Assembly (NCBI GenBank): GCA_032191485.1
Contig: JAVDOI010000010.1
Coordinates: forward strand, 956,501-1,020,500
Direction: 5' to 3'
Source: Leptoclinus maculatus
Taxonomy: Eukaryota > Chordata > Actinopteri > Perciformes > Stichaeidae
DNA length: 64,000 nucleotides
Positions within the stretch are counted from its first letter, which is position 1. Every line of letters starts with the position of its first letter. A program made the translations under genes and the position numbers. Positions 1-12,823 of the stretch are shown one piece after another. The notes below the pieces were generated by a model. The model was not told where the DNA came from. It did no database searches and saw only the letters and a program-made list of their open reading frames with translations.

Positions 1-2832
1 CTCATGCCCAACGGGGCTGAATGTTTTATCCACTGCTAATGAACTAAGCCTTATGGGAGAAACCTGACCTAAGTACTGTACAAAGGATTAGCCAAGGCCA
101 CAGTGTTCTCGCTGTCGTTCTAGCCTTTGCAGCAGGTATTGAGTTCCACACAGGATGCTACACGGCGTGCACATCATAGCATGCGGCTGTTTACGTCAAA
201 AAGTAGTTAATCTGTATAACAGCTCTGTTTGTACACAACTGCTGTTACTCTGTGCCATAGCAAGGATATGTATATATTTGTATGTCGGCCCATATGGTGA
301 TTTGTTGTCCAGCTGTGTCCTAATCTTACGTTAATGACAACAGAAAAATCCCGGAAGCGCAGGCAGCCAGCAGTTGCAGCGTTTTTTTTCATGGACAGTG
401 TAGTTTTACTTCGAATGTGTTGTAATGTTAGTGTTGATTCTTGAAATCACACATTGTAGTGTTGTATTCCATTTCTGCATTACTTCGGCCTGAGCGAGTT
501 AAATCTAATTCAACTTTATTTTTATTATCATAAAGTTTTGCCCTGATCCATTTTCAGGATTTCTTTTCATTCTATTTCTACTACGGGTACGTGGCCTGAC
601 CCCAACATAAATTACCAAGAGATACTGTACGTGTTATGGAAGTCCAAACAAGAGAGGAATGTGCTACCAGCTACTGGATTCTCCATCTCATGCTTAGCAC
701 AAATTAGAAAAGTATTACACACTGCACTACAATCAGCTCAGTTCTGTCGCATTACTGTTTTAAAACCTTGTCAGGCTTTTTAAAAAACTGGAACAAGGCT
801 TTGAGTGTGGCGGACCTGTTGGATATGGTTCAAACACCTGTTCCCAGCATGCCCTCTGTTCCCTCTCCCATTAAATGCTAGTGTGTTCCACATTTAATCC
901 TACGCTCTGAAATGTATCTGTCTGTCAGAAATGTTTTAAAACATTTTTGGTTGACTCCAAACTATTTGCTCCTCTTAACCTGGATGATGACTGATACTGT
1001 TTTTCATGCAGATCTATAGATGCTGCTATTTAATCTAAAATATACATGGATGTGCAATACATCGTTGTGTATTTCCTGACAATATTGACTATAGAGGTAT
1101 AGAGTATATATATATATAGAACAGTGTTTGGGGACACATAGTTGTGTATTATGACATCATCTTGCTATAGAACTAGAGGTACTGAACTTACCATGTTAAC
1201 GTAGCAAAATGACATCACTCAACCAGATCATTTGTCAAAATCTGAAGAGTTTGGAGGATGGTGTCCTTTTTCATCACCTTTTCATAACCAAAAACACACG
1301 AGTGAAAGTAAGGAATGGATTAAACAGTGTGTTAAGATGCTCCACCTCAAGCTACAAAAGTTAGTATGCCGTCTATCGAGCGGGTTATGCTAAAATGAAG
1401 AACATGTTTTATGCCCCCGTACCTTGAGTGAAGTTCTTCAAGTTTGGCACAAATGTCCACTTGGACTCAAGGATGAACTGGTTATAATTCGGTGTTAGGT
1501 GGTCAATGGCTACTGACCTCACAAAACACTTTTTTTGCCATGACTGAAGAATTCACGTGCTTTTTATGACAATGCTGACGTGATGACGTCCTGGACAGAC
1601 ATGGATGTAACTGCAACTTGACTGTTTGGCGGAGTTATACAACCACAGAGCGGTAATTCTTGTCATAATTCTATACTATAATACTATGGCTTACTACTCT
1701 ACCCTGCAATGCCCTTACAATACCGCTCATTCATCCCCACGTCTTCTGCATGGATCATCAGCTGGTGGGAATTCTGACTTGACGGGATTGACGGGACTTT
1801 TGTTGCGAAACCAAGAAAACAAAGTCAGCAGGAGATTTGAGTTTTCAACCAACTCACATTCGTAGTTTTGAAGAGCCTGTTTTTATAGACGTGTTTCAAA
1901 AATAACTACACATTTTGAGTATTAAAGCTGCCTTGGATATTTCTGTAAACTGCCTTTTGTGCCGTGCCAGAATGCAAAGCTTGAGTAGCAACAGTAACTA
2001 AGGAGGCGGGGCTTAGCAAACGTTCAATTGCATGTCTTCTCTACCTCCAGCACCATTTGTCATCTTTACCCTGGTGGTTTCACACCAGTTCACACCTTCT
2101 GACTCTTCAAATACTCCTTCTGCCCCTTCAGAAGCACTGACATAAGACGAGTGGTGAGACGACTTAAAGGGCACATAGCACCTTCAGTGACCCTGTTGTC
2201 TGGCCAAAGATCACGACAGTGCTTCTTATTGAGTTTAACGGACGGAATCGTGGGAAAGCTGTTTATCCAAAGGGATTATCCAGGATGCTTAGGGGCGAGA
2301 AGGCTGGAGGGCATTCATCACTAATCATCTGCTCATGCTCCTCATCTCTGACTGGCTCAGTGGCTAAAGATGATCCTTACCAACTGTGCACATCACACAT
2401 GCACACAGGCAGTACACACACACACACCCACCCACATGCTGCTGTGCAGAGATGTGCTTGATGCTGCTGCTCTCTAAGCTAGTAGACAGATTACTTGGGA
2501 GTCGGATGCTTGGAAACTTGATTTCAGTGTGGCTCACAGCAGCTATATATATGTGCCTGAGCATATCTGTGTAGAATATCCTCCTGAATTTACAATGCAG
2601 GATTTGCCAGTGTTGACAAAATATGGAGAAGGTCATGCTTATGTCAAGCTTATGCTTAAGCTTACAGGCTAAACTATGCTCTTATTTGTCAAGAAAGATA
2701 AATGTTGATACAAGCACAATGTAAATACAGCATTTTCTGCCGTATTCAGGCTGAATGGCTGTGAGGTTATAACATTGTTGTGATGTTTCTCCAAACCAAA
2801 TGTAATGTGACACAACACCTATCTGTCCACAG
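1..2832 (+). other. intron of the scn5a-like gene (upstream part outside window)
   Basis: No coding exon is recognised on either strand. The first exon in the window opens at 2833, directly after an AG acceptor, in the middle of the domain II S6 helix, so this stretch must be the preceding intron (or most of it). It contains scattered short open frames without family similarity and a short CA-rich run near 2404-2430. Nothing else is supported. Confidence 0.7.
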
Positions 2833-5800
2833 GTGTTGAATCTTTTTCTGGCCCTGCTGCTCAGCTCCTTCAGCTCCGACAACCTCTCTGCCCCAGAAGA
2901 AGATGGCGATTTGAACAACATCCAGATCGCAATCGCCCGCATCCAGTCCGGTGTCACCTGGCTCACCACGTGCATCGCCGACCTCTTCAACCGCGGCTTG
3001 AAGCGTCGGAAGCAGAAGGTCAATCAGGCCACCAAGCTGGTTGGGAATCACGTGGAAAGCAATGGTGGGATTTTTGGACGCTACGGCGAAAAGTACATCA
3101 TACCAGAGGGGGACAGCTACATGACGAACCCCAACTTGACGGTCATCGTTCCCATCGCACCCGGAGAATCGGACGTGGAGTTTCCGGAGGAGGAGGAGGT
3201 TTCTGAGTCGTCAGAGGAAGAAGACAACAAGCCGGTGGGTTTTTCACCTCCTGTGTTTTACGCCAGACCTGAACCCTCATGGTTTACTGTTGCAGTGGTC
3301 TTTGGATGGTATTATCTACCAAATGTATATCTACCAAAATAGTTTTTGTGCTCAGCTGCTACTGCTGTTACATCACACTTTGGGTGAAGCCAGAAGCACA
3401 TTTCCCATCAAAAACAACATTGTAAAAGTAAGAAGAATCCAAGTTAACTCACTTCTGTGTTGTATATTCTCCTTGTGTTTGACATGGATTATTGTAGACT
3501 TGAGACTAAATTAACTATGGCTGTGGTGGTTTTAATTCCAAATACTTTTAGCTAATTTTAGCAAATAAAAATATGTTAAAGGCTTACATTTTTCATTTTG
3601 TTAGACGTACAATACTACAGCAAGCATTTATTAACGCTTTATTTTATTGGACTGTAATTTCCTAATAATTTACCAGGAACAGTGCAACAAACTAGTATGA
3701 ATACAATAAGTGCTGAGTGGAAGGCTCAGGGTAGTACTTCTTGAAGAGGTGAGTTTTCAGCCTGATGAAAGATGGGCAGCGACTCTACTGTTCTGAAGTC
3801 AGTGGGGAGATCATTCCGCCACTGTGAGGCCAGGACAGAAAACAGACGTGATCGGGTCGATCGGCCGCAGGGACCTCTGAGTGACGGGGCGACCGATCGC
3901 CCCGAGGCAGCAGAGCGAAGTGGTCGGGCGGGGGTATAGTGCTCGACCATGGCCTGGAGATAGGAAGGATCTGTTCCTTTCACTGCCCTGTAGGCTAGCA
4001 CCAGAGTCTTAAACTGGATGCGAGCTCTTACAGGGAGCCAGTGTAGAGAACGGAGAAGGGAAGTTGTGTGGGAGAACACCATGGTTAGTGTTATTAGTAA
4101 CACCTGTGGTTGTCCTACTATGACTAGTCAAAATGTCTGCTGTGGGAAAGGCCTGTTCTCTTAGGGATGTAGCAATATTGAAAGGCTCTTGACTCCCGCA
4201 CAGGTGTTTGCACTTATTCTGGTTGATTAGGCCTGTACTCGGACTAAAGCTGGGCAAAGCTATGCTAAAATCCATATGCTAATTAATAGGCCTGATGTGT
4301 GATTTATCGTGACTTAAGCGCAAGAAGACTAACAAAAGAGTGTTTGGGGACCACTATGCCAAGCATAGGCTACTGAGAGTCACAAGTCAGATTCAAATGC
4401 TATTGTTGCTAACTTTCATGTGTATTAGTTGAGCAGATATCTCTCTCTCTCTCAGCCTCTCTTCATCAAGCTCCCTGGTTCTTCCTCTTGCCTCATTCGC
4501 CCTTCCTGTTTCACCTGCATTCCCCTGTCTCTCATTGTCCTGTGGGCCAGGAGGATTGTTGAGGTGGAGGATGTGTCGCTCCAGTCTTGTTCTCTCTGGC
4601 AGGCAGACAGCAGCTGGCCAGATGTGGAGCCAGGCCCTGCAGAGCAGATTAAAGTGACACAGCTGAGCAGGGCCGGGCCGAGCTGAGCGGGCTGCAGTCT
4701 GGCGCTCTCTCTTCATATTTCCCTGACCTGCTCTGCTCCGCACCTCACCAGAGACTAGCCTTCCATCAGCTTAACTGGGCATCAGCAGCTGCTCCGCCGT
4801 AAAGAAGGAGACATTTCACAGTTCACTTTGAATACTCACTAAAAATGGCAAGATTGTGTTTATTAAGAAGTTGGTCATGAATAAAGTGTTACTTTACATA
4901 TTTTAAAGAACAAAAGGCCAATCAGTCTGTGTGCATGTATCACAACTGCATACAGTACATGTGGCACTAATTGTCTCAAAATGCCATCAGTGCACATTCT
5001 CTCTGCTCCGTCTTCGAGCACTGACACCAATGCTGGTAATCTGGTTGCCAGGTCCTGCGGATGCTCTTTAATGCTGGATTAGACTTCGTACCAGTTTATG
5101 GGATTGAAGCTGCACCTCTGTCCTATAAATCGTGTTGAATATGTTGCTGTTACAACACACGGAAATCTCATCAAAACTGAATTACGGCTCAGAGGAGATT
5201 AAAAAGGCAAGGCGGTACATCTAGGTGAGCTAGCTGTGATGGGATGAATCCACGCTGAACACAGGGCAGAGAAATGCTGCTGCGCTGCTCTGTTTGGTTT
5301 GAAATGTATAAGCATATTGCGCACATGGCCACACCCCCAAACAGTGATGTCACAGCAGGTGTTTAGCCTTTGACAGCCGATGGAAAACAACTGCAATATC
5401 CATCCGCCTGTATTCTGTGCTATACGTGTGTATGGCAACTCAGTAATGGTTCACACACTGTTTGATGAAAAGTATAAGCAAGAAATTGGTTGGTAACAGT
5501 GAGACTTCTCACCGCACAGGAGATGATCAGCCTATCAGAGGGCAGCACGGTGGATCTGAGGAAGCCTGGAGAAGAGGTGGACAACTTGTCAGAGCTGGCT
5601 GAAGAGAATATGGAGCCGGATGAATGCTTCCCAGAATGTGAGAATTGAGAATTTAGAGTTGCACGTCAAACGATTAGTCAAAGCAATAATTTCATACGTT
5701 ATAAGTTCTTTGTACAGCATAAGTCCTTCATGTCTGCACTGGTTTGTTTTTGCCTTTCCGCTCAGTGTGCATGAGGCACTGTCAGTGCTGTGAAATCGAT

Positions 5801-8800
5801 ACGAGCCGTGGTCTGGGCCAGGCCTGGTGGAGGCTGAGGAAGACCTGCTACCAGATTGTGGAACACAGCTGGTTTGAGACTTTCATCATCTTCATGATCC
5901 TGCTCAGCAGTGGGGCTCTGGTACGGCTAATTTATTTTCTATAACATTTAATGTCTAAGTTTAAGTCCTGGTTTGTTTGTTTTTATTAATAATGAAATCA
6001 GTTAAATCATCCTTTTCCCATCATGCCATGAGCATGGCATCGGATTTCATGCAGCACACAGCACAAGAAGTTTTGTCTTCAATGCTTTTATTGTGAAGTA
6101 GCAGCAGCAGGAAATGTTGGGTTTGCATTTGCAGCGTCTCAACACAGCTCTGATACAACTGTAAGAGAGTGAGCAGGACACAGTGAGACTGGTTCACATG
6201 TATGCATAGCATACCTGCGAAGAATTCTGACTGCGAATGGCGGACTCCGCCACTAACTAAGTGAAAACTATATAGAGAGAATATATAGAGATTACTGAAT
6301 GTAAATTTAAAATAATGTGCTGCACGTAATAGAAAACAGTGTCTGATCCCAGTTCTGTTTGTGATGCTGTCGTGTTTCCTCACACCTCCGTCCCTCTCCT
6401 GCTGCAGGCATTTGAAGACATCTACATTGAGAAGAGAAAAGTCGTGAAGGTGGTGTTGGAGTATGCCGACAAGGTCTTCTCCTACATCTTTGTGCTGGAG
6501 ATGTTCCTCAAGTGGATCGCGTACGGCTTCAAGAAGTATTTCACCAACTACTGGTGCTGGCTCGACTTTCTTATCGTGGACGTAAGCGAACATTTCACGC
6601 GTTTTTTTGTTGCACCACACAAAAAAGGATGCAGTCACGTGTTGAGAATTGAGGTTGAAGTTTAACCCCTCTCATTGTAGCTAAATGTTGCTTGTTTGTG
6701 GGATTTACAGCTTGGTGAGTGTCACATTATTTACATTTCACCTGCTGTTACACAGATTGCCACAGACCGCTCTATTGTTAGGGTAAGTTGTAGTTAGCAG
6801 GTCCCAGGTGAGTATGGGCTCTGGGATTGGAAACTGCATCTGCCTCACAAATGCTTCTGTGTTTCTTCACTCGTAAGTGCTTTCTGTTTCTGATATCAAA
6901 AGCCACCGTCTCGTGTCCAAACAAATGCACTTCTTTTGAAATGACCTAAAAATGTGAGGCTGTTACTCAGCCGTCATTCTTTGATTCAGTCGCTTCGGGG
7001 CCTTGGCTTTTATATCAAAAACAAATGCAGTGTCATTTATACTTAAGGTTTATCTACAGAAGATGTACTTTACATATTATATTATAATACATTATAAAAC
7101 ATATTATAATAGCATATTAAACCTAGGAAAATGTTGCTTAACAGACTTTTGAGTCAATTTAGAAATGTCTAAACTGTTGTGTCTAATTCATGTGCTGAGT
7201 GTTATTTTTCATGTCTGTTTAGGAGAAAAGACAAATTATTTTGATAATTGCAACTACCAACCTTTTCGTTTCTCTCTATGAAAACTACCAACTTGTTTTC
7301 TTTTACAGTGTTTTTGTATTTTTCCGTCCGTACTTTCTTGGAGCCAAAGACTTCTATTGTATAAGAGTAAATTTTGAGAATCTTCTTTAGATATATTGGA
7401 CAAACACACGTGTAAATAGACTTTTATAAAGAAATTCAGACCATTGGGACCTTATAAGTCCTAAATAGTTTTTAATAAACTTCAATTGGATGCAAATTGG
7501 GAAACAAATTTGGAAAAGATAGATTTAAATTCTTTATAAAACTCACTCTATTTGATATATATGCATCTTTTATATGCATATATAGCTGAGTATGCATTCA
7601 TGGACACTATTTGTCCATATGTGCATACTTGTCTGTGTTTTGTCATCATCAATCATGACATAAACTTCTTTCATTTACATCATCCCATTTCCATTCATGG
7701 CTGTCATCCATGGGTCATTCAACAGCGGAATACCATTTAGTTCTGTCCGTTTTGGATGTAGAATAGAGTGGAAGTCTAAATTTGCTAAAAGATTCACCAA
7801 AAACCAAACCAAATCTAAACCTCAAAAATTAAGTAATAGTGTTCCTAACTGTGGAATGTCCCAAAATACACAAAAAAACTCTAAAATATGGCTCTTCTAA
7901 TGTTTTTAACTTTGATGGTCTTTATTTATTCAGTGCTTTTCACGATGTTTTTGTTCTCCTGCTTGTATTATAAAAAAAAAGATGAATCCTTTTCATGATT
8001 CTCACAGTATACTCGTTTTTTCTGTACTCTATATAGGTGTCCTTGATAAGCCTGGTTGCAAATTCACTGGGATATTCCGACTTTGCTGCGATCAAGTCCC
8101 TGAGGACTCTCCGGGCTTTGAGACCTCTCAGAGCTCTGTCCAGATTTGAGGGCATGCGGGTGAGAAATGCGTTTTCTGAACTACACTGAAGTCACATCTC
8201 AACGGAGCAAGTTATGATAAAAAGATTTCCATTGCATGTGCAAGTGACATTAAGTTCAAACCAAGGACATGGGACTGTTTGGAGATAGTTCTTAGCAGCC
8301 TGACTGGCAAGGGTTGTCGCTTATTCAGTCCGTTGTGGTCGTGGTGCCCAGAGGAGTAATTCTAATGACTTTGGTGATCCCCTGACTTTTCCTCTCGCAC
8401 CGCCACTAGATTCGCATTTGGGGTTTTGAGTGAAGTGTCTCAACCAAATGCCTTTAGTTTGCAAACAAAGTATTCCAAAACTAATGACATTCCCATGCGA
8501 CTCAGCAGGGCTTTGTGTTTACTACTAATCTGCAAATGTTAGCACGCTAACACACTGAACTGTTGTCATTGTTAGCATGCTGACGTTAGCATTTAGCTCA
8601 AAGCATGGCTGAGCATAAGTACATCGTCACAAGGCTGCTGGCATGTCTGTAGACTATTTGTCTTGTTTAGTTATAACTATGAATTTTACAGAGATGCTCA
8701 ATTGCAAATCATAAGGGCATATTTCCACTTAATTAGTGTCAAAATATAGAAGATTTCTTTATTTGAGATTTCGTATACAAACATGCGTTGATGTTTAAAA

Positions 8801-11800
8801 CATCTGTTGCCTGATAGATAAATTATTATTTCATTCATTTTTAAAACAGATATATTGTTTGTATTTTATATTTTTCATATTCTCTATGTTACGTATGTTT
8901 CTTGATTGTTGCAATACTTGCTATTATCTATTATTTTCTCTTACCATGCACTAAACAGGCAATGTATGTGAAAACCTACTTGGCAATGCATTCGGATGAG
9001 TTAGTCAACTATCGGATCATTAGCTGAATAAAGAATGTGGGCAGTGGTTCAGAGATGTGTAACCAGACTCACGGAGAACCTGGTTACTGTGATACTAACC
9101 CGTATCTGACCTGTTGCTCATCAGGTGGTCGTGAATGCTCTCATAGGAGCCATCCCTTCCATCATGAATGTGCTGCTCGTGTGTCTCATCTTCTGGCTCA
9201 TCTTCAGCATCATGGGGGTCAACCTGTTTGCTGGCAAGTTCGGGAAGTGCGTGAACAGAACCGGCTTCATCCACAGCGTCTCCGTGGTCAACAACAAGTC
9301 AGAGTGCCTCTCTATGAATGACACTCAGTTCTACTGGACAAAGGTGAAGGTCAACTTCGACAACGTGGGACTTGGCTACCTTTCCCTTCTGCAAGTGGTG
9401 AGTTTTTTTTGTTTTTTTTTGCTGCGCTGTTTAAACGTTTGTCAAATCTTTTAAACACGCCTTCAGTTTAGGAATCATGTTTTTCTTGTGTCATGAAGAA
9501 TTTATGTGATCATAACATCAGTTAGGGCAATTTTTTATATCTTTTTTCAATAGATAAAGTCAGTGATTCACAATGCAGTGCCTTGACAGTAATGATGGGT
9601 AATATTGTATTATAGGCTACATTTAAAGGATGGATGGAAATAATGCACGCAGCTGTTGACTCAAGAGGAGTAAGTATGTCTATATACTTCCAGGGCCTAC
9701 ATCGTAACAATGCTACAGTAAGCAGCTGACTTATTAGACTGTTTGGTTCCAGGTGGAGGAACAACCCATCAGAGAAATCAACCTCTACATGTACCTCTAC
9801 TTTGTCGTCTTCATCATATTCGGTTCCTTCTTCACCCTCAATCTCTTCATCGGTGTCATTATTGACAATTTCAATCAGCAAAAAAGAAAGATGAGTATTG
9901 GAAACACTGACGGCCCGTACCACTTGGTGTTTGTAATCAACTCTGTACCTTCACAAGATAGATGCAATTATTTTTCCCAGTCAAAAAAAAAGAATTACAC
10001 AGTCATGGATTTCAAATATTTTACATATTTCTCTTCTCCAGGCAAAAGTAAATATGAAGAATTGCGTGCAAATACTAACTGGCTCAGTTAGGAAGTAAAC
10101 AGCTTCCTTTGCCACCTTTTGTTGATCATCAAACATTATTTTAACACTTTTCTGTAAAAATAACATCAGGTGTTTGTGCCTACACTTAGGTGGGCAGGAC
10201 ATCTTCATGACTGAAGAGCAGAAGAAGTACTACAACGCTATGAAGAAGTTGGGATCTAAAAAGCCTCAGAAGCCAATACCAAGGCCTGCGGTAAAATGAT
10301 ATAATGTCAAATGTTACTAATTTTAAGTTGCATTGATAACCTCCAATCCTGCTAACATTCATCATAATATTGTACTAATAACAGCCATTTGTATTTCCCA
10401 ATCCCTAGAATGTTCTCCAAGCCTTCTTCTTCGATCTCGTGTCCAAGCAAGCCTTTGACATCATCATCATGATACTCATCATCATCAACATGGTGACCAT
10501 GATGGTGGAAACCGATGAACAGTCAGAGCGCAAGGAAACCATCCTCAACAAGATCAACCTGGCCTTCATCGCGATCTTCACCACCGAATGCCTGATCAAG
10601 ATCTTTGCCCTTCGCTGTTACTTCTTCACAGTTGCATGGAACATCTTTGATTTTGTGGTGATAATTCTCTCTATTGTGGGTAAGTGGAGACACAAAAAAA
10701 GAAGTACACCATTAACTTTTGCCTCTGCCAAGGGCGTCGGATTGTTCAGTAGCATTGGTTCATCCGTTGTTTGGTAGACGAATATTTTTTTAACGTTTAA
10801 CGCAATTTTACTTTTTATGTTTGCTATTTTCTCTTGGACTACTGTACATCCTTCAATGAAAGATTTCTGGCAGATGTATCCGAATCAAGGTGCAAAATAA
10901 AATCTCTAAACATTCTTATTAATCAAATAACAGATATAGATGAGTGTGCCGCCTTCGACAGATGCTTTCTACTTAGTTCTTTATTTTCCTTCTTCAATTC
11001 CTTTGATATTAATCGCTGTATTCTCTACTGTGACTTTATGTCATAAAAGATTCACTTCTGACCGCTGTTCAATGCATTGTTGTTTAAATGTTTAAAAGTC
11101 TTGAAGCTGCATTTACTGATTTTTTTTTTTTGGGCCTCTTGGAGGAAGTGGAACAAGCTGTAAATACAACACAGACCCATTATGACCGTGTACAATTATT
11201 ATGGCTATCATGTTACCAAACAGGTGCTTATTTACGCTTCTAGTAGACATGGAGCAACATTAACATGTATTTGTTGTTGCTTCGCTGTCCAGCAGATGAA
11301 TATAAGTCCAGTATTCACTCTACTTTTCGCTCTGTTTTGGTCTCCACCAATTGCCGAGGAAAATATCTGTCTCTTTAATGCTCCTTTTAATCTCCAGCTA
11401 GATGCTAACTTGCCATTTGGTGCTGGACAGGTAGCATACAGAAGGTTTATCAAGAGCATTTTCATTCACTGTCGGGTGAAGGTTTTCTGCTTTCACGTCA
11501 CACATTATTTTGTATACTTTAAGTATATCTAAGTGCATCTTTGTGCAATGAGATAATCCTAATCTCGCTTTGTCTCTCTGTCTCATTACAGGAATTGTTC
11601 TTGCCGACATCATTGAGAAGTACTTTGTTTCTCCGACCCTGTTTCGGGTCATCAGACTGGCAAGGATAGGACGGGTACTTCGACTTATACGTGCAGCCAA
11701 AGGAATAAGGACTCTACTGTTTGCCTTAATGATGTCCATGCCAGCGCTGTTCAACATTGGCCTCCTGCTTTTCCTCGTCATGTTCATCTATGCGATCTTC

Positions 11801-12823
11801 GGTATGGCGAACTTTGCCTACGTGAAAAAACAAGATGGGCTTGACGACATGTTCAACTTTGAGACCTTTGGGAATAGCATGATCTGCCTTTTTCAGATCA
11901 GCACCTCGGCCGGTTGGGACAACCTCCTGAGTCCCATCATGGCCAGCTCCCCAGAGGAGTGCGACCTCCGCTTTGTCAACACTGGCACTAACACCCGGGG
12001 AAACTGTGGCAGCCCCTCAGTGGGCATAGCTTTCTTTGTCAGTTACATAATCATTTCTTTCCTCATTGTGGTGAATATGTATATAGCTATCATTCTGGAG
12101 AACTTCAGCGTTGCCACTGAGGAGAGCACAGAGCCGCTGAGCGAGGATGACTTTGAAATGTTTTATGAGGTCTGGGAGAAGTTTGATTCTGAGGCCACGC
12201 AGTTCATCGAGTTCTCCATGCTGTCAATCTTCGCTGACACCTTGTCGGAGCCGCTGCGCATAGCCAAGCCCAACAGGATCAAGCTGATCTCCATGGACCT
12301 TCCCATGGTCAGCGGGGATAGGATCCACTGCCTGGACATCCTGTTTGCCTTCACAAAGCGCGTCCTGGGAGAGTCGGGTGAGATGGACGCCCTCAAGCAG
12401 CATATGGAGGAGAAGTTCATGGTGACCAACCCCTCCAAGATTTCCCACGAGCCCATCACGTCCACGCTGCGCCGCAAACTGGAAGAGGTGTCCGCGATCG
12501 TCATCCAGAGGTGTTACAGGAGGCACCTGGTGCGCCGGCAGTTGAAGCAGGCATCGTACCTCTACAGACAAATAAACTACGAGACCGTAGTGGATATCGA
12601 GAACGCTCCGGAAACGGAGGGGCTAATAGCCTCCATGATGCATCACTATGGACTTGTCGAGGTGGAGATTGCACAGACAACAGAGGACACTCTACTGTCC
12701 TCGCCACCATCTTATGACAGCGTGACCAGAGCAGCCAGTGACCTCTCTGAGGTCGCCAGATCAATATCCAGAGACTCTGAACTCGGGGAGCCTGGTGAGA
12801 ACTACGAGGAAACTTTCCTTTGA
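2833..12823 (+). CDS. scn5l: voltage-gated sodium channel alpha subunit, Nav1.5-like (3' half, 11 exons)
   Basis: Exons: 2833-3234, 5520-5637, 5766-5920, 6408-6581, 8037-8159, 9125-9397, 9616-9669, 9753-9894, 10190-10290, 10409-10679, 11592-12823. They sum to 3045 nt, giving 1014 residues and a TGA stop. The product is the pore-forming subunit of a plasma-membrane Na+ channel that drives action potentials. The fragment covers end of DII S6, DII-DIII linker, DIII, inactivation linker, DIV and C-tail; DI and DII lie upstream. The linker carries VPIAPGESD, the ankyrin-G binding motif. The DIII filter is TFKGW (the K of DEKA) and the DIV filter STSAGW (the A). Nav1.5 affinity rests on tail features recalled for that family: LKQASYLYRQ, APETEGLIA and PPSYDSVTRAASD. 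Teleosts have two co-orthologues (scn5laa/scn5lab, also scn12aa/ab); I cannot say which this is. Confidence 0.95.
3690..4105 (-). mobile_element. L2/CR1-like LINE fragment, end of the reverse-transcriptase ORF
   Basis: Read on the minus strand, 4103-3726 encodes LHWLPVRARIQFKTLVLAYR, followed by a WRNDLPTDFR-type motif and, in another frame, a LKTHLFKKYY-like ending. This is the characteristic C-terminal segment of fish L2/CR1/Rex-type non-LTR retrotransposon polyproteins. It sits in the scn5a-like intron between 3235 and 5519. It is 5' truncated and frame-disrupted, hence dead. Confidence 0.75.
6408..9669 (+). other. sodium channel domain III: voltage sensor and pore exons
   Basis: Exon 6408-6581 encodes DIII S1-S2 (AFEDIYIEKRK, then FVLEMFLKWIAYGFKKYF). 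Exon 8037-8159 encodes S3-S4, with the repeated arginine pattern SLRTLRALRPLRALSRF of the voltage sensor. Exon 9125-9397 encodes S5 and the extracellular turret, which holds several Asn-X-Ser/Thr sequons. Exon 9616-9669 (18 codons) holds the pore loop ATFKGW with the filter lysine that gives sodium over calcium selectivity. All junctions are GT-AG and in phase. The introns between these exons contain no recognised gene. Confidence 0.93.
8340..8690. repeat. dispersed repeat, family X, copy 1
   Basis: The stretch contains TTTGGTGATCCCCTGACTTTT, then blocks of GTTAGCATGCTGACGTTAGC and ATTTAGCTCAAAGC. Closely related sequence recurs at 52470-52552 plus 53833-54060, and in part at 54785-54890. It lies in the intron between the DIII S3-S4 and S5 exons of the sodium channel. 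There is no coding potential. It looks like an old non-autonomous element common in teleosts; the family name is not known to me. Confidence 0.65.
9753..10290 (+). other. DIII S6 and fast-inactivation gate (IFM particle)
   Basis: Exon 9753-9894 encodes DIII S6 (FGSFFTLNLFIGVIIDNF). Exon 10190-10290 encodes the DIII-DIV linker GQDIFMTEEQKKYYNAMKK. The Ile-Phe-Met triplet is the hydrophobic inactivation particle; the following Lys-rich segment and KPQKPIPRP are as in other Nav channels. The donor of the S6 exon is a weak GA|GTATTG, but the phase (1 nt + 2 nt) joins correctly and gives KRKMSGQDIF, the same length as the usual KKKxGGQDIF. Confidence 0.9.
10409..12823 (+). other. sodium channel domain IV and cytoplasmic C-terminal tail
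   Basis: Exon 10409-10679 gives DIV S1-S3. The last exon, 11592-12823, gives S4 (RVIRLARIGRVLRLIR), S5, pore STSAGWDN, S6 with the Phe and Tyr that form the local-anaesthetic site in mammals (ISFLIVVNMYIAII), the EF-hand-like region (SEDDFEMFYEVWEKFD), the IQ motif that binds calmodulin (VIQRCYRRHLVRR), the Nedd4-type PPSY motif and the ending EETFL, which fits a class I PDZ ligand. One large terminal exon is usual for Nav genes. Confidence 0.92.
10680..11591 (+). other. sodium channel intron before the last exon
   Basis: This 912-bp intron separates DIV S3 from S4 in phase 1 (GG|GTAAGT to CAG|GA). Open frames inside it (for example 11182-11532 on the + strand) have no recognisable family and read across the acceptor. 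No repeat or RNA is recognised. Confidence 0.8.

Noticed and set aside
3235..3342. Extension of the first sodium channel exon to the stop at 3342
   Set aside because: A GTGGGT donor at 3235 and an in-phase next exon at 5520 give the expected linker. The extension has no Nav similarity.
4393..4743. 116-residue minus-strand frame rich in Arg and Glu
   Set aside because: It lies in a sodium channel intron over CT-rich sequence; no motif and no splice support.
6021..6638. 205-residue minus-strand frame
   Set aside because: It overlaps the DIII S1-S2 exon antisense and has no family features.
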